Assembly: GCF_963678635.1 (NCBI RefSeq)
Contig: NC_087070.1
Span: 24,794,007-24,858,006 of the forward strand
Origin: Symsagittifera roscoffensis
Lineage: Eukaryota > Xenacoelomorpha > Acoela > Convolutidae
Length of the DNA stretch: 64,000 nt
Direction of reading: 5' to 3'
The position numbers and the translations under genes are program-made. This document shows positions 45,311 through 55,700 of this stretch, piece by piece. The notes below the pieces were generated by a model. It worked only from the letters and a program-made list of their open reading frames with translations, did not search any database and had not been told where the DNA came from. Each line of letters starts with the position of its first letter. The stretch's first letter is position 1.

Positions 45311-45971
45311 TACAATCAGATTAAAAGTTTCTGTTGATGGTTCGTAATTAATTATTACAAGTTGAAGTCAGAAAAAATGGGTTTTAAATCAAATAAAACG
45401 CAGGCGCTGAATATAATTGAATCGTCTACCGGGTTTGCTGTCATGAAAAAACTATTTATACATACACCTCCCCTGGTAATTTTGTTATATTTAACCTAGA
45501 AACCTGTCACTGTCTCAATGATAAAGCAACGCTACTTTAAAATGGCGAAAACCATTGTTTCAATGTGAAGCTGTCGTGTAGAAAAATTATCTTTTTTTGA
45601 CTGGGATTTTAATCTTCTTGAATAACTAACTTATTACAACTGAGTTTAAAATTTTAGCGATAAGAAAAAATGACAAGTTAATTTACCGTATATAAAAACA
45701 AATTCGAAAAAAAAAATAGAATTAACTAATAAATTAATCAGGCTTCTCAAAGTAACTATAAATGATTCAATATTCTCATGATCAACAAAACAAATTAATA
45801 TTGAAATTTTTTTGAAGAAATCCAAATGTACGGCCAAATTTGCGTTCTGAGTTTTTAAAATATCCAGATTTTTTTTGCCGTTTATATTTAGAGAAGTTTT
45901 TGTTCTGCAAAAAAAAGACCTGAATCGAATGTCTGCAAATGTTTATCTACAAGCAGAACTGTTAAATATTA

Positions 45972-46507
45972 TTGTTCCGATTTTCGATACGAAAGTAACG
46001 GAATATTTGTGCTCGGGTGGGTTTTTTTTTTCTTCAGACAAATTTCGACTTTTTAACTAGCCAACTTTGACGGAACTTTTTTATATCATTCAAAAATTAT
46101 TGTTGTCCTGAGCTTAAATTTGAAAAGATATTTCACCTGTTATCATTTTTCGTAAAGTTATGGGGGTTTAAAGATTGCCATTTTGGCCAATTTGGGACAA
46201 TTAACGCGCGATATATTTCGCGCCAATAACGCGTAAGCGGAAAGTTAATCCGTCTTAGAAATTGTTCCAAATTGGTTGAAAGAAGCTTATTCGCCATAAT
46301 TGATTTGTTACAAGAAGCGAAATTTATCCTTTTGTACTTTATATGGCGTGTGGGGGGATGATTTTCATAAAAAATTTCAAATTAAAAAAAAAATGTTTCC
46401 TTTAGTTTTAATATATATTTAATTTTTTTATAGGTTATTACTGCTCCATAAACATTAAAAGGCAATCAGAACATTCAGGGCTTCGCCCTGATACGAGCAG
46501 TCTTGTT
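45972..46507 (+). mobile_element. Family G element, copy 2 (best preserved)
   Basis: All landmarks are present: the 5' hairpin (ACTTTCG-type arm, here TTTTCGATACGAAAG), GAATATTTGTGCTCGGGTGG, the CpG-rich core ATTAACGCGCGATATATTTC and GCGCCAATAACGCG, and the 3' hairpin AGGGC-TTCG-CCCT followed by GATACGAGCAGTCTTGTT. 536 bp. Non-coding. Confidence 0.88.
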
Positions 46508-47616
46508 AGGTTTGTTTACTGTCAAGTTTATTTAAATGCTATCACAAATTACTTTTCAATTTCATCCTAAGGAAAAACTAAAGTTTATCCACATGTTCTT
46601 TGTCAAAAGAAAACAAAAAAAGATTTCTGGGTTCTTTTCAAAAATTGGACATTAAAACTATCTTGATGAAAATTGATCGAAAAATGAAACAGCAAAAAAT
46701 TTTAAAAATTGGATTATTAACTGCCTTAAAACATTCTCAATACTTGCAGTCAGTGAATTTTTAAAATGCGCAAATACACTGCATAACCAAGCTAGCAGTC
46801 AATGATGAATCGCGTATAAAATTGCAAAAATATTAAATATTTGCGCCACACAAACGGTAACCAAGATAAAAATGTAAGCTAAGCGCAGTTGACAATTTGG
46901 TCGTAAATATAGTCGAGCTCTACGTCAATCACAGCCACAACTTAGCTTGCGTAGAATCCATACGCTCAGCTTTTTTGGTCGAGACAGACAAAACAGTCAA
47001 AAAGAATTAATGGTCTAATAAATCATGCAAAAGTGATTTTGCGCATATTGAAGAACAAGAGTGCTCGTATCAGGGCTAAATCTTGATTGTTCCGACTGGC
47101 TATTAGTTGGTACGAATGATTTTTTGGTTAAGTGAATTATTGACAACCTGCAAATTTCAAGGCGATAATATCAAATTTTAAAGGGGGTGGAGATAAATAA
47201 CAAGGTACATAATTCTTCGTATTTGCTTAACCGTTAAATTCTTTTTGGGGGGGGGGGGGATATTCGTCACAAGGTACCATTGGGAGAAATATTTAGCAAG
47301 ATCCGGATAACTTGCCAAGCATAAATAATTTCCGTATTGAAACAATTTATCAAAATATTAGTCAAACCTTCCGCACTTTAGTCTGGTTCAAACCTACTTG
47401 CTTGTCAATTCAAAAAAATTCCGGAGCAATACTCATACGCAGTCAGCGGCTTTTCTAAGACCAAGTTAATATCCGCCCCACTCAAAGCCGTTTGGGGGAA
47501 GGATGTTAATTTGGTTCTACGTTAAAATTTTCAACAATCAGAATCGAGCATTTTTTAGCTGTCATAAATTGCTCAAAGCAGCCTGTTTGTGGTCACGAGA
47601 ACTATTGAGTTTTTAC

Positions 47617-48593
47617 GCTTGCGATTAGCAAATGTTATCAAACCGGAATATATACTTTTTTTTGGGTTATGAACTAATTTTATACAGTCACTTGAATTTG
47701 GATCATATGAAATAAAAAGTCAGACGTTAATTTGTGCAAGTAACAAAAAGGTCGCTTACCTTCCTATGAATACAAAGTCAATGATTCTAATCCGGCACAG
47801 TTTTTTTGTTAGCGGACCAAATTGCCTAAATTTGGGGAGTTTTTTACTCAAATTTAAAAAACTCAGTGTTTTGCCCTTCTGGGCAATTAATTGGGTTCTG
47901 GGAAGCTTTGATTATTTTTTTAATTTTTTTTTTTCATGATGTTCATTGCCCTCGCAAAAAGCTAGGATATTGCAATCAGATACTAGATAAATATCTTTGT
48001 TCACAGGACTCATCTCATCTGGACTCATCTCTAGTGGCTTATTGTATTTCTTCTTACGGAAAAAAAAACACTTTTTACGTTCCTCTCCTCACTTTTTGAG
48101 TTGGTTGCTTTTTTACCAATCGGTTTGTTGAAGTTTATTTTTTTTTCGGATGAATAGGTTACGGCTTCTTTTATATCGGCTTACTAGCCTTTTTTTGCGT
48201 TGAAATTTTTGAAAGTTGTTTTCATTATAAATTCATGGAGTGTTCTCTACATTTAGTGCAGTGGTAACACCCATTCTTGAGACGACAAATCCCAAAAATT
48301 CGATTTTGTTCGGGACTTGTTGTTTGTCGAAACTGAAATTTTTCAAACATTCTAGAATTTCGTGTCTGCTAATTTTTGTCGGCTTAGATACCGCAGAAAA
48401 GTTCGGTTTCTTTTTTGGATTTTGAAAGCTCTTTGTAAAATTTTTAAAGGTGCAGGTAATTTTGTTTCAGGTATTTTTTTCTTTTTTTTGAAATTTAAAT
48501 AACTTTTTTGTCAAATTTTTTTTTCAATTGCTGAAAATCACTGTTATAATTTTTTGTATCACAATTGATGCGAAGCTCCGCTTTGCTTCTGTG
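47617..48593 (+). mobile_element. Family H element
   Basis: Head TTTACGCTTGCGATTAGCAA, a tRNA-like block near 47750-47805 (GATTCTAATCCGGC as a B-box look-alike), a second head block at 47945 (GCAAAAAGCTAGGATATTGC) and another A-box-like TAGTGCAGTGGTAAC at 48255. It ends at 48593 with TTGATGCGAAGCTCCGC and TTTGCTTCTGTG. Possibly two overlapping copies. Confidence 0.55.
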
Positions 48594-49705
48594 TAAAAAT
48601 CGCAAAGATAGGTTTGCTTCATGCAGACGTTTTTGCCCAACAGAAACCCTCAAATGCGTCTCTTACTCGATTAATTGATCCAGCCGAGTTAATAATTGCG
48701 AAAAATACATTTTTACTTTTGGCTCAATCTGAGCCGCTAATTGTTGGATTTAACCAGCTTTTATCTCGGCGACCTCGTAAAAAGGTCAAGTCTTTTTGCA
48801 ATCTACTCATCATATTAAAACTTGGGTCGAGACAGTCAATAATTATGTCAAGCACTTTGTCGTGGGAATACTTTTCTGTTAATTTGAAATTTTGACAATT
48901 TTTTTCTATTTTATGATTAATTTTGGGGTCTTGTCTTTTATACGGTCCAAAACTGATATTTTTGATGTTTCTCAAAATTAGATCACATAATTGAATCATA
49001 ATGCTGGAAACTAGTGTATTCTAGGTGACGTGGATGGATGCTACTAGAATAATCCGTATAGCATCAATGATAAGTTTGTAGTTCAAATGATTAAGGAAAA
49101 TGTACCTCAAATGTTTGTCGACATCAAAATTTGAAATTCAAATTAAAATAATTCCAGCTTCTTTTTAAACTCAGTTTTTTGTTGACGCAATTTTTTGAAT
49201 GAATGGTAGCTGACTGCATGCTCTTGAACCATACAGAGAACCAACTGACATCTCACATTACAAGTCTGAAAATGTGAAGATGGACGGAATAGCTGCTGCT
49301 TCCGTTATCCGCTCTTCGCCTCTTCATCCTTGTAGTATCTGACCTTAAAGTAAACAACTTCAGTCTTAAACGATTCGCTAGTTTCTATTTGCAAAATTAC
49401 AGTTCACCATTGACAGAATCACTGTGTTAATGTAATGTTATTGTGTTAATTTACTGTATAATGGATCAGCTCAATTGGTCTTGTCATGTTACCTTGTTTG
49501 GGGTCGCATTAAATGTCGTGAAAGTGAACACCACCCACTACTAATAGGCCAAATAAAGACAAACCATTATTAAAAGTAGCTGCAGTTGACTTTACAATTG
49601 AATTCTATATTGGCCAGGCACAACTAATCAAAAAATGAATTTCCAAATCCCAGCAATAACTTAATTTTGAGAGTCGAACCACATCAAATACTGATAAACC
49701 TCAGA

Positions 49706-52700
49706 ATGGATTGCCGCTTCTCATCGCCACAATTGGATTCGGCTAAGTTTGACGTAGGCTTGATGAACGAGTTTGACGCAATTGAACGAGAGATGACAGA
49801 ATTACTCAATTCTCTCGAGTACAACGATAAAAAGAGTGAAGAAAAACGGCCACCTGTGAGAAGCAGCTCAATTGGACGAATGAACTATCTCAATCCTTGC
49901 CAGCAACAGCTGAATTCTGGACCTAAAAAGGTCCAGCAAGAAGTTCCTAGAAGAAGACTGATTGAGAAAGGCAACCCTTCTCGATATAGGTCCATGGGTG
50001 ATAATCATTCGTGGAATAATTACTACAACTACATCGACCAGGATGGAAAGAGCGAGAGGTCAAGTGAGTTACGGTGAGCGAATGGTTGTTTAGGGCTGTT
50101 TTTTGTATTAACTCGACTTGAAATTGACCACAGTAAAATTTTGACGGCACCCTCCCGTTACGAGGTCCGCGACTTATTCCCAGACTTTAAAAGTCACACT
50201 GCATCTCATTCCGCGACTAAAAACTTGTAATAGACACAAAATTGTAAACGAAATCCGAAGTGCGAAATCTTCAAAATAAGAAAAGGGGCGACGTCTCATA
50301 TAATATAAACATCATAATAAATAATTTTCCAGTACATAGGCAAAAAGGATATGAACCTTTCTGAAAAAATTAGCTCAGAAGTGAGAGGGTCGGCCCTTTC
50401 CCCTCGACACGATTCTGCGAACAGTTTTTAAGCTCTATCTAAATTACCGTGATTAAGCATTTCTGAATTTAATGGATAAAATGTTCTTTTTATGAAACAA
50501 TACACCGAGTTTCCGGAATTTAGGTTAGAAAAAGACAACAGAAGTCATCAAGAGGAATCGATCGAGGAGTTAGATGAGTTCAGAAGAAGACTTCAGTTGT
50601 TCGGATTGGATGAAATGCGGACCAATCAGAGCGGAGGGGAAAACACAATCAGCACGCTATGTCCGTCAGACAGTCGCCCACTGGAAAGTAGAAGTGTCGG
50701 CTCACTTTCAGTGTCGGCGGCAGACACCTTCGGCTTAGAAGAACATGATGAGAACGTAGGAGGTCACTTTACAAGGAATGGCGAAAGAGGAGTAATGATT
50801 CAAGGTCACCGAGAAATTCAGCGGGGAAAGACGACAACAGTTAAAGACAGGAAGCGCATGAACAAAAAAAGTAGAGAGAAAAGGTAGTGTTTCTGTTCAA
50901 AACAACTTTTTCAGATTACAATACCTGAATCTAAAAAAAAGATAAACACCAAATTACTCAAGAAAGCTCTCGACTTTTACAGAGTTCAATATCATATATA
51001 TAAACCAAATGCTCTAAGTTCTCAAACCAGTTAGTTTCTTTTCAAGGATTTTTTGAACTTACGCTATGCTCGAGTTTAAGCGAAATAAGTTTTATCGTCG
51101 AAAAATACAGTACGAATGATTGACATGTTTTAACTGCACCTTTCTAAGGAAATCAAATGGCAATTCAAGTCTACAAAAATAGCCAAACGTTTTTGTTTTA
51201 TCAAGGAAATTCAAAGAAAAGTTGAAAACTATTTTTGTGCCTCCCCCCCATTGTTTTTGTTCCAACTTTCGAAGAAAAAATGGAAAACTTTTGCTCTGTG
51301 TGTTTTTTATTCAGAGAAATTTCAAATTTTTAACAACCCGCTACGTTTTTTCATCTCAGAGATATCGACGCCCTGGGCTCAATAAATTGATATTTTACCT
51401 ATGATTGTTTTTGGTAAAATTACGTTGGTTTGAAAGTTGCCAATTTGGCTATTTTGGGACAAGTAACGCCCGATACATTTATTCCGTGAGCGGCAATGTA
51501 TTTCGGCTCAGAAATGTTCCAGTTTCAATTTAGGCAAGCTATATGAAGCTTAAAGGTTGTTGACGCTAAACAGCAACTAAATCACCTGTACTTAACATAA
51601 TGTGAGGCTGGAATATTTGAAAAAATCTGAAAATTTTTTTTTTTGAAATTACTTGGTCCTTGGAATTAAGGGGCTGTTGAATTTTTAACAAATTTCAGCT
51701 AGCTAGCTATTCTAAATACTAGCTCGTACTTCTTTGTCATTAGATATTGCTATCAATATGACAAAACTTTCTCAAAATTTTGTGAAAATAGGCACAAACG
51801 TGCCAGATTTTCCATAGAATCTACATACAACAAAAACCTCGCGTTTGCTTAAATAACAATAAATCCTGAATTGAAAAACGGCAAGCTAAAATGATTATTT
51901 GATATTTGTTTAAGTTGTCATTAATTTTTAAATCGAAACCTAATTTATCGAAACCTAATATGCAGATGACGGCTGAAAAACATGATGAGCTCGAAAACTA
52001 TTTTCTTTGAAAATAGTTTTTGAGCTCATGAAAATTGTTTCAGTATTGTCGAGTAACCATCGAGTATTATCGAAAAGTAATCTGGGCGTAATTTGCCTCT
52101 CAGTTAAGGAAATGCTTGAGCCACCAACAAATCATACGTCGCGAAAACACCGTCAATCTGTTCCAGCGAAAATGGCTCTTTGAGCTAGTATAAAGTTTTT
52201 AAGACGAGTAAGTTTTTTCAAAAAATTCACAAAATCAATGGCTTCTAGATAATACTGAAACACAATTCATGAGCTCAAAACTTTTTTCAAAGATAATAGT
52301 TTTTAAGGTCATCATGTTTTTCAGATGTTTTTAGAACAATGTTCGCAATATCAGGGACCTTAAACGGTCAAAAAAACTGTTGTTATAGGACAATTAGAAT
52401 ATTTGTATAGCGTTTCTTGAGTGATTGGTTTCTCAAATGGATGAAAAATTGATTTCAGACGTCAACACGAGCGGTTTTAGATTGAATTACTTCGTTCAAT
52501 TCGTTGCATTTACTGTAAATCACAAAAAAAGAATAAATTAACAACCAGCCCCTTTTCATCCAAGGCCTCTCTTTGTTCAAAAATCATTACCAAGTACCTT
52601 GATAAAATGATAGTTATTGTTAGATTTTTCGAGTTCTGTTTTTGCAATGACATGTAGTTGAATGATAATGCTGTACTTGGGCAGCAACTGGTTACGTGTT

Positions 52701-55700
52701 TGTGTGCTCCTTTTCAGTTTGTCAGACACACTTTTTTCAAAGTTAAAGTTTTATGATTAATAAATTTATAAATCATCATATGAATTTACTGCAATCCAGC
52801 CTGACTTGACATGGCTAGCTAATTGACAGAAAACCATTGTCTTTTTTTTGTATTCGGGTACTTGTTCATGTAGCTTTACCAAATATATATTTTTTGTTTT
52901 CGGGTGTATACTTTGTCTTTTTAATCTTCAAGTTTTGAGATAACACGTTCCATTTTTTTGCCCAAATTCTAGCAATCTTTTTTTTGACAAATGATTTTTT
53001 AGTAGTTATATTTAATCTTTACAAGCAAAATGATGTAAAGAACAAATCTAAAGGACCAAAATTGTTTTTAAATAGAATATCACATCTAGCAAACTTTTTT
53101 GGCGTGAAAATTTTTTCATCACTCGGTTTATTTGATGATTTAGACTATCAATCAATGTTTTTCAGCTGTCATCTGCGGAGAAAAACGCCGTCAAAAAAAA
53201 GCTTGGTCAAAAATTAGGTTTTGAATTAAGAAAATTGAGTCATTAATGGCAACTTAAACCGCAAGATAATTATTATCTAAATTTTGCAAACAATTTTGCT
53301 CAGATCCTAATCTATTTCGTTTAAAAATACAGTTTACTGTTTATTGAATCGCCAAGTCGATTACTGTCTGTTATCAGGGGCGGATTTAGGTGGGGGGGGG
53401 GGGGGCTGACGCCCCCTCCCCTCAGTGATTCGACCCCCTGCCGACGCAAAAGGTCCCCCCTTGGTTTTTTTAAGAAATCCATTTTTTGGCAGATAGACCC
53501 TAAAATTTTTCTAAAGGCGCATTTTGCGCCAATATATACTCATTTTGAGTGGAAGCGCTCGCCAAGAAAAACCGCAATTATTTTGTCAAATTTTTTTTTA
53601 AAAACCGCCCCCCCTCCTCGCTCGAGAACATCCTAGATCCGCCCCTGTCTGTTATTGTTAATTTCATTCAAAGTTATATCCATCCCCATTTTGAGCTATA
53701 CAATGAGTCATAGGCCTGACCAGTTTTTTTTTAGCTTGTGTCTCCTACAACGCCCATGTAAAAGAAGTTCCTTTTTTAAAAAAATTTTCTTAAACAACTG
53801 GCTTTGCAATTTTGGTAAAAATAAAGTTTTCGAATACAAGCAAAGGTTTTTATACGTAAATTGAGCATTTAGGCTAAATTGTTTTTCATCTGAATGAATA
53901 CCTTGTCAATAGGCAACCATAACTGCTATTACTGCTATTCGGTCAATTTTGTCAATTTCACCACGTAACTGCAATAAATGCTATTTCTGCTATGTATAAG
54001 GTCAATTTTTGGACTTTCTCAGGAATTTTCTACCTAATACTTAAATTTCTGAGAAATGAAAGTTCACATTTGATGCTTTTCAAATATTTCAAGGCACTTA
54101 GCACAGTGGTAAGGCGTTCACTTTGAAATCGTCAGATCGTGTATTCGATCCTATGCCATGGCAATGATAGTGTGTGAGGACAAGCTCTCACCTGACCTCC
54201 AGCTTCAGGTCTACCACAACCTGACCAAAATTTGGCTGCAATAGTGGTACCACGTAAAAATTCTAGATGCAAAAAAAACGGCCTTGAGTCGTAAAAAAAC
54301 AGCTTTGCTCAGCAAAATAACAATGTCTGGAATGTGGGGAGATAATACAAATGGACTATCCTCGACAGGACTGTTAAGTCCTACTGATAGCTCCTCTGCG
54401 ATCTACCCGCAGTAACTACAATTATTTATTATTATTATTATTTCTGAGAAATACGTGTGCCAGTAAGCAACGTATTTGACCATTTACGATTGCGACATGC
54501 CTCGTGCGAAGCTTCTTTGATAATCGGAAATCTTAATACTCCCGATGTGAATTATGGGGGATGGGTATTAAATTCTCGTTGAACTCGATATTTCTACATG
54601 AATGTTTTTTGGTCATATTTTGAAGTCAATTTAAGGCAATTTTAAGGTCAATTCGATAGCGCTATAACTGACGTTTTAAAGTCAATTTTTGTGGTTGCCC
54701 TGCTTATCAAATCAATTAATGCATGCCAAAAGGCGCACCATGCTTATCGTCTCCTCCAGTACAATAACCTCATCGGCTTGATTTTCGGTTTTGGGATGCA
54801 CCACTGATTGAGTTCTGTTTAGATCCAGTGAGCTGTCTCTGAGTGAGCAATGGGCTTCGTTGGACAGATCAGGACCCAAGGGGCTCGCTGAAGGCGCAGA
54901 CGCGTCTATGTGCAGGAATGTTCAAAGAGTTTTAAAAATTAAAATAAAAGTCTAGTTTCAAAAGTAGATTCAACTTTTTCAGTCACCACAAAAATAATTT
55001 GAGTTCATTTCCTCAGTCATTTTGATTTCTTATGTCTCGAGCTTGATCGTATAAACTTCCTGAAATTAAGAAGATGGAATATGATATAGTTCAATCAATT
55101 ATATTACAAGTCTTTTAGCAGTTTTTAGAAGTCTCCCTTTTGTGTTCGATAACTTTTTAAATTTTTTGAACTTAACTACGTTAAATTTGATTTCACCTGA
55201 TCAATACTATTAACTTTTTGAGCATATCTGTGTGTGTGAATGCAGTAGTGTCGTGAGTGGCGTGGAATCTGACACAGCTTCGATAGCCTCCCTTCCTTTC
55301 TTCACATTCTCGGACAGTGTCTCCCAACTGGATGTCCCCATACTCCTGTCACACCAGTCACATCATAGTTGCTACCTTTGTGATAGATGGGTCCATAAAG
55401 CTCCCGTAATCACTAATGAACTAAACACATGCCTAACATTTTGTTAATTAAGAACTGATTTTTTTTCCTGGAGATTAAGACCATTTATCCACTGTTGTGC
55501 CCCTGTTTAAGAACTACATGCAATTTTTTGGTTATTTTTCTGGGCTGGATAATGTTGCCTCACCCTCAAGCAACGAGCGCGGATCATGGTGGGCCTCGAA
55601 CAACCGACTTTTCGATTTCGAACCACTTCACCACCGCTCCCCTTTGAGATTGCTCGAATTTTCCATTTTTTGCCATGAACTATTTCGACGTAGCAGTTTA

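Larger units (their letters stand above)
40174..49705. other. Spacer between the SLC46-like and LIM genes; no gene seen
   Basis: A 9.5-kb AT-rich stretch. It holds family G copies at 41412-41940 and 45972-46507, a family G fragment at 47048-47120, a family H tail at 42021-42053, an 18-bp tandem repeat (42692-42795), diverged repeat pairs (43030-43320 with 44695-44980; 44400-44660 with 45025-45310), a run of 13 G near 47247, and a family H element at 47617-48593. 48600-49700 shows no gene; the LIM-gene promoter should lie at its right end. Confidence 0.55.
50074..54822 (+). other. LIM gene introns 1-2
   Basis: Intron 1 (50074-50523) has donor TTACG|GTGAGC and acceptor GAATTTAG|G. A GTGAGT at 50064 is a stronger donor motif but breaks the frame. 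Intron 2 (50884-54822) has donor AAAAG|GTAGTG and acceptor TGTTTAG|A and contains a diverged family G copy, a fold-back, a hAT-like MITE and a SINE. 52330-53365 is AT-rich with nothing recognised. Confidence 0.6.

Noticed and set aside
50064..50069. Perfect GTGAGT donor at the end of LIM gene exon 1
   Set aside because: It gives phase 1, which does not fit the next exon (phase 2 needed). GTGAGC at 50074 restores the frame, so it was preferred, with the alternative left open.
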